Source: Bradyrhizobium sp. DOA9
GTDB lineage: Bacteria > Pseudomonadota > Alphaproteobacteria > Rhizobiales > Xanthobacteraceae
Assembly: GCF_000617845.2 (NCBI RefSeq)
Contig: NZ_DF820425.1
Coordinates: 1,371,690-1,435,689, forward strand
DNA: 64,000 nucleotides
Reading direction: 5' to 3'
The notes under the pieces were generated by a model. That model saw only the letters and a list, made by a program, of their open reading frames with translations. It had not been told where the DNA came from and searched no databases. Below, one piece after another: positions 56,020 to 64,000 of the stretch (positions are counted from its first letter, which is position 1; each line of letters begins with the position of its first letter). The translations under genes were made by a program, and so were the position numbers.

Positions 56020-58132
56020 TTACTGGCGCGGCGGAGGCGCCGCGCTGGCCTGGCCGCCGTTGAGCAGCGGCGTGATGCGGCGGACGGTGACGCGCCGGTT
56101 GATCAGGCTCGGGCCTTGCGTCTGCTCCTTCAGATATTGCTCGCCATAGCCCTGCGACGTCAGGTTCTCCGCGGGCACACCGAATTGCTGCGTCAGCAAT
56201 TCGGCTGCGGCCTGCGCGCGGCGGTCCGACAGCGACAGATTGTCGACCTCGTTGCCGACCGCATCGGTGTGGCCCTCGATCAGGAACACCTCCTGCGGGT
56301 TGGCCTGGAGCGCCTGGTTGATGCCCTCGGCGATCACTTGCAGCCGCGCCGCCTGATCCGGCGGAATGGTCCACGATCCCGTCTCGAAGGTGATCGTGTT
56401 GACGTCGATGCTCGGCATCTGCATGCGAACATTCGGGCTGTAGCGGATCTCGTCGAGCGAGTAGCGCCGATCGATCCGTTGCACCGGCGGTGCCTGCATG
56501 GTCGCGTAGATCACGTCCGGCGATGCGTCCTCAGCGCTGACGATGTAGCGATCATAGGGGATGTTCACGACCGGCGGCGGCAGGTCCACATAGAAGCCGC
56601 CGACGGCACGCGGATCGCGGTAGCTGTTGTCGATGATGACGATTTCACGCCCGCGGGGGTCCCTGCGGATGCGCCGCAGCAGCCGGCCATCGGCGCCGAC
56701 GACGGTGATGATCTCGCTGCCATCGGGACGGATCACGACGGTGCGGGTTTCGCCGCCGACGGTGTCGGTGCGGATGTCGCGCGCGCCGTAGCGGAAGCGA
56801 TAGAGATCGTTGCCGCGGACATAGGCCTGCCCGCCCGGATCGCGGATGATGATGCGGTCCGGCTCGGTGTAGATGGTGCGGCCGCCTTCGACCACCTCGC
56901 GGCGCTGGTTGTGGATGTCCGCGATGGTGGCGCCGATCACGGCGCCGGCCACCACGCCCGCGCCGATCGCGAGCGGCGTCAAGTCGCGCTGTTGCGGACG
57001 CGGCGGCGGCGGCAAGGGCGCTGCGACCGTCGGCGCGGCGCGGAAGGCCGGCGCGACCGTCGGCGGTCTGTATTGTGCCCTGTCGGGCGGCGGCGCTGCG
57101 GCGGGCGTGCCGGGCACCACGGTCGGAGCCGCGGCGCCAGCGGGAGGCGCTGGCGGTCGAGCAGGGGCACCAGCCTGCGGCGGCGCAGCCGGAGCCCCGG
57201 CGGCGGGCGCGCTGGCAGGGGGCGTTCCACCCTGCTGTCCTGGGGCTGGCGTTGCCGTCGGGGCCGGAGTTGCGCCGGGCGCGGGTGCTGCCGATCCCGG
57301 ACGTCCGGGCGGCGGAGGGGGCGGCGTGCTGCCGGGCGCGGGCGTCGCCGTTGGAGCGGGCGTTGCGCCGGGCGCGGGTGATCCCGCCGGCGGCGGCGCG
57401 CCAGGACGTACGCCGGGCGGAGGTGCGCCGGGGCGACCAGCCGGCGGTGCGCCGGGCGTGCTGCCTGGAGCCGGCGTTGGTGTCGCCGTTGGAGCCGGCG
57501 TGACTGCCGGCGTAGGCGCGCCGGGGCGGGCCGGGGGCGCGGCTGTCGGAGCAGGCGGTGTTGCCGTCGGCGCAGGCGCAGGTGTCGGCCGGGCCGGCGG
57601 AGCCGCTGCGGGAGGGGGCGGCGGAGGGGGTGGAGTCGGTCGAGCCGCAGGCGGCGGCGGGGCAGCGGGACGCGCGGCAGGAGGCGGCGGTGGCGGTGTC
57701 GGGGCGTGCTGCTGTGGGGCCGCGGCCGGCGGCGGCGAAGGCTGCTTCGGAGCAGCAGGCGGCGGCGGGGGCGCGGAGGCGCCGGACGGGCTGCAGGGGG
57801 TAGCGGGGGTCGCGGAGGTTGCCGGGCGGTCGGCAGGGGAGGCGGAGGCGGCGCTGCCGGACGCGGCGGGGCGGCTGCCGGCGGGGAGCTGCAGGCGGAT
57901 GAGGCGGTGCTGCCGCGGGCGGCGGAGCCGCGGGGCGTGCGGGTGCTGCAGGCGGCGCCGCGCCCGGCGGTCCCTTCGGCGGCTGCTTCGGTCTTCCGTC
58001 AGGGCCCGTGTCTTGCGGCTGGGCCTGCGCGACGACGAACGGCGCGGCGTCTTGCGCATGCGATGCGGTGTTGGCCAATTGCATCGCGGTCAGAGCCGTC
58101 GTCGCAAGCAGCACGAAACGAACGTTGGTCAT
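56020..58132 (-). pseudogene. OmpA family outer-membrane protein with proline-rich spacer, reading frame broken twice
   Basis: The start MTNVRFVLLATTALTAMQLA is a clean signal peptide, and the C-terminus is an intact OmpA_C peptidoglycan-binding domain ('VFLIEGHTDAVGNEVDNLSL', 'LTSQGYGEQYLKEQTQGPSL'). The two lie in different frames. The Pro/Ala-rich spacer reads in frame 1 to about 57887, in a second frame between about 57883 and 57771, and in a third after it. Adding one C to the run at 57883-57886 and one to the run at 57767-57771 restores a single frame. Either two real deletions or homopolymer base-calling errors. If real, the gene is dead; if not, it is an exported OmpA protein of about 700 residues with a long proline-rich spacer. 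Confidence 0.75.
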
Positions 58133-58643
58133 GGTGGTGAACTTCCCCGGAAGGTTCTTTGTCGAAGTGTTGCGATGAACGGCTACGCGTTAGGCCGCAA
58201 TGTGGCGGGCGTTGCAACCGCGGCCCGATTTATTTCTGCACGCAAATCATCTCACTATGGCAACGTTCATTGCGCATTCAGACGCCGGTTGCAATCGCCT
58301 TACACTGATTGGCCCTTTCACGCGTGATCTCGCGATGGAATTGCATCCGTCGCAGGATTGGGCGTGAGCGGTCCATTCGGGCCGCGCGATGGAATCTCTT
58401 CAGGCATGCGACCCGGCAATTCGTCGGGCCGCGGCGGCGAGCCGGGCTCGCGCACCGGCGGCGTGATTTCGGGCTGCGGATTGCCGGGCGGGATTCCGGG
58501 CGGTGGCTCAGTCGGCGTACCGGGCGTCGAGGGCGGAATCTCGGGCGGTTCAATCGGCATCGGCACCATCGGGATCGTTGTCCAGAGAACGACAACGACG
58601 ATGCAGCGCCGATGTTCCGCGTCACATCGCTTCGAAGCCCGGT
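58133..58643. other. Spacer between the ompA-like and VOC genes
   Basis: Holds the ompA-like promoter region near 58133-58300. Its right part (58318-58569) has an open minus-strand Pro-rich frame called separately at low confidence. No other feature is apparent. Confidence 0.5.
58318..58569 (-). CDS. Possible small proline-rich protein (uncertain)
   Basis: 83 residues of strongly Pro/Glu-rich sequence ('MPIEPPEIPPSTPGTPTEPP', 'GIPPGNPQPEITPPVREPG'), ending before the ompA-like promoter. In-frame codons just upstream of the first ATG encode 'IVVVVLWTTIP', a hydrophobic stretch that could be an N-terminal membrane segment, but no ATG, GTG or TTG opens it. Similar short Pro-rich proteins occur in Bradyrhizobium. 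Composition bias alone could produce this, so confidence is low. Confidence 0.35.
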   Translation of the reverse strand: MVPMPIEPPEIPPSTPGTPTEPPPGIPPGNPQPEITPPVREPGSPPRPDELPGRMPEEIPSRGPNGPLTPNPATDAIPSRDHA

Positions 58644-59030
58644 TTATTCCGGCGCGTGGCAGACCGCTTCGATATTGTGGCCGTCGGGGTCGAGCACGAA
58701 GGCGCCGTAATAGTTCGCGTGATAATGCGGGCGGATGCCGGGCGGGCCGTTGTCGCGGCCGCCGGCCGCCATCGCGGCCTTGTAGAAGGCATCGACCGTG
58801 GCGCGGTCCTTGGCTGCGATGGCGACATGCACCGGCTTGTTCATCGCACCTTTCCCGTCGATCCAGAAATCCGGCTTGCCGTCGGCTCCGAAGCCGGCTG
58901 CTGCGGCGTGACCGGTCTGCTCTTCCGTCACTTCCATGATCAGGCTGTAATCGAGCGGAGCCAGTGCTCTGGCGTAGAACGTTTTCGCGCGCTCATAGTC
59001 GGAGACGGACAAGCCCAAATGGTCGATCAT
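58644..59030 (-). CDS. VOC (glyoxalase/bleomycin resistance) family protein
   Basis: 128 residues. One vicinal-oxygen-chelate domain: 'MIDHLGLSVSDYERAKTFYA' with the first metal His, 'PVHVAIAAKDRATVDAFYKA' with a second, and 'YYGAFVLDPDGHNIEAVCHA' with Glu. Metal-dependent enzyme of unknown substrate, often annotated as a glyoxalase-like or dioxygenase-like protein. The start follows 'gggaggttagcg'. Downstream of the FkbM gene on the same strand, 25 bp apart, so possibly cotranscribed. Confidence 0.88.
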   Translation of the reverse strand: MIDHLGLSVSDYERAKTFYARALAPLDYSLIMEVTEEQTGHAAAAGFGADGKPDFWIDGKGAMNKPVHVAIAAKDRATVDAFYKAAMAAGGRDNGPPGIRPHYHANYYGAFVLDPDGHNIEAVCHAPE

Positions 59031-59055
59031 CGCTAACCTCCCTTGTTCGCCCCTG

Positions 59056-59880
59056 TCAGCGGGACAGAAACGTATTGCTTCGTGTCTTGCGCACGATCGT
59101 AAAGCCGCGCCCGACCATGTCGGCAATACAATCCTGCTGCCATTCGTTTTGTGACAGATGCTCGATCACCACCGCGCGCGGCCAGAGCGATTGCGGCGCG
59201 TCGCGGAAGAAGCCGATCAGCACGCGGTCCTCAAAGCCCTCGACGTCGATCTTGAGCGAATCGACCTGCCCGACGCCGGACTCCTCCAGGATGCGCATCA
59301 GGCGCAGCGACGGCACCTTGATGGCCTCGGCACTGGCCGTGCCGGTGACGACGTGGGTGGCGCCGAGATTGCCGCCGCCGCTCTCGATCATCAGCTCGCC
59401 GTCGCGCTCGCCCGCGGCGGCCTGCACCAGGCGCACCTGCGGCGTCTTCGACGCGGCGTGGTTGAAGGCGAGCCGTGCGAATGTCAGCGGATGCGGCTCG
59501 ATCGCCACCACTGTTCCTGTTGGACCGACCTGCCGCGCCATCACCAATGCAAACGTGCCGACATTGGCACCGACGTCGACGAACGTGCCGCCCGCGGGCG
59601 TGTGCTGGCGCAGGAAGTCGAGCTCGTCGAGATTGTAGTCGGGATTGAACAGCGCGCCGCGCTCGGTCGCGCTGCCCTGGTGATGGAAGCGGAACGAGGC
59701 GCCCTGATATTGCACGTCGACAGGGCCTCTGCGCAGCAGGTTGACCAGCCGCGACATCCAGGGCCGGAACGCGCCGCGCTTCAGCCCTGACGCTTGCGCG
59801 AGGCGAATGATTGCGGCCTGCGCCGCATTGGGCGCGAATGCGCCGAACGGCGCGGACGAAGGTGCATTGTCGGACGTCAA
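59056..59880 (-). CDS. FkbM family methyltransferase
   Basis: 274 residues from a TTG start with 'aaagagga' 7 nt upstream; ATG 59913 is an alternative without such a site. Methyltransferase fold: 'GGTFVDVGANVGTFALVMAR' (SAM loop), 'VVAIEPHPLTFARLAFNHAA', 'DSLKIDVEGFEDRVLIGFFR' and 'VVIEHLSQNEWQQDC'. FkbM proteins O-methylate polyketides, sugars or lipid-linked saccharides, and the substrate here is unknown. Lies between an ABC transporter and VOC, all minus strand; the transporter stop is 104 bp upstream. Confidence 0.85.
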   Translation of the reverse strand: MTSDNAPSSAPFGAFAPNAAQAAIIRLAQASGLKRGAFRPWMSRLVNLLRRGPVDVQYQGASFRFHHQGSATERGALFNPDYNLDELDFLRQHTPAGGTFVDVGANVGTFALVMARQVGPTGTVVAIEPHPLTFARLAFNHAASKTPQVRLVQAAAGERDGELMIESGGGNLGATHVVTGTASAEAIKVPSLRLMRILEESGVGQVDSLKIDVEGFEDRVLIGFFRDAPQSLWPRAVVIEHLSQNEWQQDCIADMVGRGFTIVRKTRSNTFLSR

Positions 59881-59984
59881 GCAGCAGATCCTCTTTGCAG
59901 GCGCCGCATGCATAGCCGGTTTTGATGGGGGCCACAATTTCGGTGTCGTGGCGGACAAGCGCGCTTGTCCGGGACGACAGTGCC

Positions 59985-61940
59985 TCACGCGGCTTTCTTC
60001 GGGACCTTGCGTTGCCGCAGAAACCGCCCGAGCAATCTGCGCTTGCCCTTGCGCGGAATCAGGTCGATATCGCTGACGAGCCTGGCGCCGCCCTTGCGCC
60101 GCTCCAGCACGATCTTGCGGCTGTGGAAAGCCTCCAGCTCGGCGCGATGCGCGACGCTGACGATGGTCGCCTTCGGCAGTTCCTCCGTGATCATCTTCAT
60201 CATCTTGTCCTGGCTCTTCTCGTCGAGCGCCGAGGTCGCCTCATCGAGCACGACAATGTCGGGGTTGTGCAGCAGGAGCCGCGCGAAGGCGAGGCGCTGC
60301 TTCTCGCCGCCAGACAAGGTCTGGTCCCACGGTGCTTCCTCCTCGATCTTTTCCTTGAGATGATCGAGGCCGACCTTGTGCAGGGCTTCGCCGATCTCGT
60401 CCAAAGTCCAGTGGTCGGCCGCGCCGGGATAGGCGACCGCCCGCCTCAGGGAGCCGGAGGGCACATAGGGCCGCTGCGGCAGCATGAACAGCCGCCGATC
60501 GGCATGGAAATTCACGCTGCCGCCGCCCCATGGCCAGAGGCCGGCGATGGCGCGCACCAGCGTGCTCTTGCCGGTGCCGGATTCGCCGGCGACCAGGAGC
60601 CGTTCGCCGGGCTCGATCACCACTTCGGTCTCACCGACCACGGCGGTGCCGTCATCGAGCGTGACCGAGAGATCCTTCAGCTCCAGCATGGCCTCGTTGC
60701 CGGTCTCGCCGCGCTTGATGCGGCCGAGGCCGTCGCCCTGCTCGGCGCGCTCGAGGCCGTCCAGCGACATCATCAGCGAGGCGATGCGGCGCGCACAGGC
60801 GTTCCAGTCGGCGAGCCGCGGATAATTGTCGACCAGCCAGCCGAACGCGCTCTGCACGATGGTGAAGGCAGATGCGGCCTGCATCACCTGCCCGAGCGTC
60901 ATGCTGCCGTCGAGGAATTTTGGCGCGCAGAGCAGAAGCGGCACAACCGGCGCAACGAGGCTCGATCCGTGCGACACCAGCGTGGTGCGCATGTGCTGGC
61001 CGGCGAGCCCCGCCCATTGCCGCAGCACGTTCGTGAAGTTGCGATCGATGCCGTCGCGCTCCTCCTCCTCGCCGCCGAGCAGGGCGATGCTCTCGCCGTT
61101 CTCGCGCACCCGCGTCAGGGTGTAGCGGAAGTCGGCTTCCGCCTGGTTCTTGTCCTCGGAGACCTGCACGAAGCGGCGGCCGATCACCAGGATCGAGCTG
61201 GAGGCGATCGCGGCGTACAGCATCGCGGCGATCACGAGGAAGCCGGGAATGGTCACCGACGAGCCGCCGAGCGTGACGGTAAGTGCCCCGCCGATGGTCC
61301 AGAGCACGACGATGAAGGTGACGGCCGACAGCAGCGCGGAGGTGACGCCGGCCAGGAAGTCGACGGGGGAGTCGGTAGCAATCCGCAGATCCTCCGCGAT
61401 CCGGTATTCCGGATTCTGGTGATCGCCGCCGACCAGATTGAGCTGATAGTAACGCCCGTTCTTGAGCCACCGTGTCAGCACGCTCGCGGTGAGCCAGGCC
61501 CGCCAGCGCCGCTGGATGCCCATGCGCGCGAACACCTGCACGACTGCGAGCACGATGCTGCCGATCGCGAGCGGGAAGAACATCGCGGTGAGATGGAAGA
61601 CGCTCGCCGCATCGCGCTTCTCGATGGCGTCGAAGATCGCGCGATTCCAGACATTGATGCCGTATTGGAAGCCGACGGTCAGCACGATCAGCAGGCCGAG
61701 ACCGATCGAGAACGGCCAGGCGAGGCGGTCGCCGTTGCGGCCCCAGAAACCGCGGGCGCTGATCCAGAACCGCGTCAAGAGATAATCCTTGCGGACCTGC
61801 TCGGCTTCCTCGGCTGACAATTCGGGATCGGGTTCGACCAGCTCGGGCGGCGGCGGTGTCACGTCGTCGCCGTTCTCGCCCTGGATATCGATGATGGGCG
61901 GCTTCTTGCCCTGTTCGCGCGTCGCGGCCGGCTCGTGCAT
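59985..61940 (-). CDS. BacA/SbmA-like ABC transporter with fused ATPase (ABCD/YddA type)
   Basis: 651 residues. An acidic N-terminal tail, then six membrane helices in an SbmA/BacA-related (ABC_membrane_2) domain ('FWISARGFWGRNGDRLAWPF', 'RIAEDLRIATDSPVDFLAGV'), then an ATPase: Walker A 'GESGTGKSTLVRA', 'PQRPYVPSGSLRRAVAYPG', signature 'LSGGEKQRLAFARLL', Walker B 'DIVVLDEATSALDE', H-loop 'VAHR'. It works as a half-transporter dimer. Rhizobial relatives such as BclA import peptide antibiotics and nodule peptides, which makes it a candidate for that role (inference). Follows the hybrid kinase by 50 bp. Confidence 0.88.
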   Translation of the reverse strand: MHEPAATREQGKKPPIIDIQGENGDDVTPPPPELVEPDPELSAEEAEQVRKDYLLTRFWISARGFWGRNGDRLAWPFSIGLGLLIVLTVGFQYGINVWNRAIFDAIEKRDAASVFHLTAMFFPLAIGSIVLAVVQVFARMGIQRRWRAWLTASVLTRWLKNGRYYQLNLVGGDHQNPEYRIAEDLRIATDSPVDFLAGVTSALLSAVTFIVVLWTIGGALTVTLGGSSVTIPGFLVIAAMLYAAIASSSILVIGRRFVQVSEDKNQAEADFRYTLTRVRENGESIALLGGEEEERDGIDRNFTNVLRQWAGLAGQHMRTTLVSHGSSLVAPVVPLLLCAPKFLDGSMTLGQVMQAASAFTIVQSAFGWLVDNYPRLADWNACARRIASLMMSLDGLERAEQGDGLGRIKRGETGNEAMLELKDLSVTLDDGTAVVGETEVVIEPGERLLVAGESGTGKSTLVRAIAGLWPWGGGSVNFHADRRLFMLPQRPYVPSGSLRRAVAYPGAADHWTLDEIGEALHKVGLDHLKEKIEEEAPWDQTLSGGEKQRLAFARLLLHNPDIVVLDEATSALDEKSQDKMMKMITEELPKATIVSVAHRAELEAFHSRKIVLERRKGGARLVSDIDLIPRKGKRRLLGRFLRQRKVPKKAA

Positions 61941-61990
61941 GAGCGGACAACGCGAAGGGAACTCGCCCGGTTCCCCCGTTGCCGCGGCCG

Positions 61991-64000
61991 CTATTCGGCG
62001 GCGCCATCCCTGACGCGCCTGATCCGCGCCGCCCGATGCAGAACGCGCGACAATTCCTCGATCGAATAGGGCTTTTGCACGAGGTCGCAGCCTCCAGTCC
62101 CCTCCTGCGACAGGGCCTGGCTGTATCCGGTGGTCAGCACGACCGGCACGCCAATGCCGCGGTCGCGGATCACCTGCGCCAGATCGAGCCCACTCATCCC
62201 GGGCATCACCACGTCCGAGAACACGACATCGAAGCGGTCCGCGTCCACGGCGAGCTCGGCGAGCGCGTCGGTTGCATTGTCGACCAGAGTGATGCTGTAG
62301 CCGAGCTCGGTCAGGCCATCCGCGGCAAAATTGGCCAGCTCGATGTTGTCCTCGACCACCAGCACCGACATGCCGCTGCCGGCCACGGCCGGCGCCATGT
62401 TGGGGGCCTGGCGCTGCGGCAGCAGGTCCGGCGGCACGCGCGGCAGATAGAGCGAGAAGGTGCTGCCGTGCCCCACCTCGCTCGTCACGGTCACTTCGCC
62501 GCCGGACTGTCGGGCGAAGCCGAACACCTGGGACAGGCCGAGACCGGTGCCATGGCCGACCTGCTTGGTGGTGAAGAACGGCTCGAAGATGCGCCCGAGG
62601 CGCGCGGCGGGAATGCCGACACCGGTGTCGCTGACGGTGACGCGGACGAAGCCGTGGCCTGTCATGCCCGGGCCAGTCGAAAGCGGCGCCAGCGTGTCCG
62701 GAACGGTGGTCGTGGCCTCGACCTTGAAGACGATGCGTCCTTGGCCCTGCATGGCATCGCGCGCATTGGTCGCCATGTTGATCAGCGCCGTCTCGAACTG
62801 GCTGGCATCGGCATTGACGAGGCACGGCTCCGCCGGCAGCTGCATGACGATCTCGATCGCGGGACCCAGCAGCGTGGCGAGCATGTCGTGCAGCCTCTGC
62901 ACCCGTGCACCGGCGTCGAACACCTCCGGCTTGAGGGTCTGGCGCCGCGCAAAGGCAAGCAGCTGCGAGGTCAGCTTGGCCGCACGCGCCACCGAATCCG
63001 CAATGGCCGTGATGTAGCGCTGTCGCCGCTCCTCCGGCAGCTGCGGACGGTTCAACAGATCGACCGAAGCACGGATCACCGTCAGGAGATTGTTGAAGTC
63101 GTGCGCGACGCCGCCGGTGAGCTGGCCGAGCGCTTCCAGGCGCTGGCTGTGCTTGAGTGCCTCCTCGGCCTCGCGCCGTTTTGCAGCTTCGGCCTGAAGG
63201 TGCTGGGTGCGCCGCAGGGCGAGCGCCAGCAGCAGGAACAGCAGCGCGGTGGCGGGAATGCCGAACACCAGATGCTGACCCATGGTGGCGAGCCAGCGTG
63301 CGCGGATCGCCGAGGTCTCCAGCCCCGCGCTGACATAGATCGGATATTCGGCGACGCGCCGGTAGGCGATGCGCCGCTCGATCCCGTCCGAGGGCCAGGC
63401 CACCGTGATGAGGCCGTGTACGGGCTGGGTCGCGATCTTCTGGCCCACCGGTCCGGTCGGATCGAGTCGAAGCTCTTGGTCGAGCCGGGGGAAATGCGCG
63501 AGCATTGCGCCGTCGGCGCGTCCCATCGCGAAGAAGCTGCCGGCATCGGTGCCGATCCTGGCGTAGAAGCTTTCGAAATATTCCGGCAGCACGGAGGCCT
63601 GGATCACGCCGATGAAGCGGCCGTCGTCGGACTCGCGGCGGCGGCTGACGCCGAAGAAGCGAGCGCCCTGATAGGGCGGTCTCGGCGTCAGGGCCGTGCC
63701 GATGAACGAGCCGATGCTCTGGTCGACATGGGCATAGAAGTAATCGCGGTCGGCAAAGCCCAGGTCCGGCGGCGGCGAGACGAGACTATTGACCAGCGCC
63801 TTTCCGTTCGCGTCGAAGATCCAGGCCGATTTGAGCTGCGGCAGCGAATCGGTCAGCCGCTTCAGCCGGCGATGCAGCGTCGGCTCCCGGTCGCGGATGA
63901 TGCCGTCGGGCAGGCCGCGCACGACCTCGTTGAGCTCGGCGAGACTGCGGTCGATGGTCTCGAACACCTTGAGCGCGTGCTCATGTGCGACGTCGACCGT
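61991..64000 (-). CDS. Hybrid sensor histidine kinase, C-terminal part (N-terminus beyond right edge)
   Basis: About 670 residues are visible, and the frame is open to the edge, with codons for TVDVAHEHALKVFETIDRSL before the first visible GTG. Extracytoplasmic PDC/Cache sensor region with 'LVSPPPDLGFADRDYFYAHV' and 'SFFAMGRADGAMLAHFPRLD', a membrane helix (HLVFGIPATALLFLLLALAL), then HisKA with 'GGVAHDFNNLLTVIRASVDL' (phospho-His), HATPase with 'NMATNARDAMQGQGRIVFKV', 'DTGVGIPAARLGRIFEPFFT' and 'QVGHGTGLGLSQVFGFARQS', and a C-terminal receiver ('SVLVVEDNIELANFAADGLT', 'VVFSDVVMPGMSGLDLAQVI'). Likely cotranscribed with the ABC transporter 50 bp downstream. Confidence 0.9.
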   Translation of the reverse strand, partial: TVDVAHEHALKVFETIDRSLAELNEVVRGLPDGIIRDREPTLHRRLKRLTDSLPQLKSAWIFDANGKALVNSLVSPPPDLGFADRDYFYAHVDQSIGSFIGTALTPRPPYQGARFFGVSRRRESDDGRFIGVIQASVLPEYFESFYARIGTDAGSFFAMGRADGAMLAHFPRLDQELRLDPTGPVGQKIATQPVHGLITVAWPSDGIERRIAYRRVAEYPIYVSAGLETSAIRARWLATMGQHLVFGIPATALLFLLLALALRRTQHLQAEAAKRREAEEALKHSQRLEALGQLTGGVAHDFNNLLTVIRASVDLLNRPQLPEERRQRYITAIADSVARAAKLTSQLLAFARRQTLKPEVFDAGARVQRLHDMLATLLGPAIEIVMQLPAEPCLVNADASQFETALINMATNARDAMQGQGRIVFKVEATTTVPDTLAPLSTGPGMTGHGFVRVTVSDTGVGIPAARLGRIFEPFFTTKQVGHGTGLGLSQVFGFARQSGGEVTVTSEVGHGSTFSLYLPRVPPDLLPQRQAPNMAPAVAGSGMSVLVVEDNIELANFAADGLTELGYSITLVDNATDALAELAVDADRFDVVFSDVVMPGMSGLDLAQVIRDRGIGVPVVLTTGYSQALSQEGTGGCDLVQKPYSIEELSRVLHRAARIRRVRDGAAE

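Noticed and set aside
58358..58939. Plus-strand Gly-rich open frame over the Pro-rich spacer and VOC gene
   Set aside because: Antisense to the VOC gene and a mirror of the Pro-rich minus frame.

Overview
The window is about 64 kb of high-GC chromosomal DNA from an alphaproteobacterium, most likely Bradyrhizobium or a close relative in the Nitrobacteraceae (inference). The evidence is protein character and family content: HemY and a mitofilin-like protein after hemD, an IalB-family protein, EVE, DUF2269 and DCC proteins, class III cyclases and a BacA/SbmA-type ABC transporter. The spacers also carry 'cgtcattgcgagcgcagcgaagcaa'-type palindromic repeats. I see no phage, transposase, plasmid-transfer gene, CRISPR array or rRNA. 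Two tRNA genes (Thr-CGT, Ala-CGC) are present. Both ends cut through genes: rsmB on the left and a hybrid histidine kinase on the right.

Layout. 0-16 kb: rsmB (partial), an SdhAF4-like gene, a nuclease, an L,D-transpeptidase, acs, topoisomerase IB, an SRPBCC protein, a class III cyclase, EVE, gpsA-tsaD, then divergent hemD-mitofilin-hemY, tRNA-Thr, and a polysaccharide deacetylase. 16-27 kb: two tiny exported Cys-rich proteins, an MFS exporter, a TAT-exported hydrolase, P450, a zinc-ribbon adenylate cyclase, TerB, an SDR, a glutamine amidotransferase, an enoyl-CoA hydratase and tRNA-Ala. 27-37 kb: YggT-DUF167-folD, ppa, GNAT, a hydrolase/DUF2269/epimerase-DoxX operon, DCC, an amine oxidase and typA. 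37-41 kb: a tightly packed minus-strand unit (Crp/Fnr regulator, Lgt-like enzyme, multi-cysteine radical SAM enzyme, two small paralogous membrane proteins) closed by an intrinsic terminator, with a divergent receiver-domain gene. 41-52 kb: PhoD, a membrane-anchored TAXI protein, PhhB, YkvA, a quinone oxidoreductase, an SDR, IalB, rlmN, PAP2 and argG. 52-64 kb: a TetR regulator divergent from a homocysteine methyltransferase, a PhoA-type phosphatase, a proline-rich OmpA protein whose frame is broken twice, a VOC protein, an FkbM methyltransferase, an ABC transporter and the hybrid kinase.

The best candidate for something undescribed is the 37.0-39.7 kb unit. The radical SAM protein carries the cysteine layout I associate with the COG1964/MJ0619 family, which includes the archaeal tetraether lipid synthase Tes. 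It is translationally coupled to an Lgt-like phosphatidylglycerol-using membrane enzyme and followed by two coupled membrane proteins. A lipid-modifying role is an inference from family and context. A second theme is cAMP: two class III cyclases, plus GTGA-N6-TCAC boxes in front of two operon-leading genes for small exported proteins, in one case duplicated exactly 30 bp apart.
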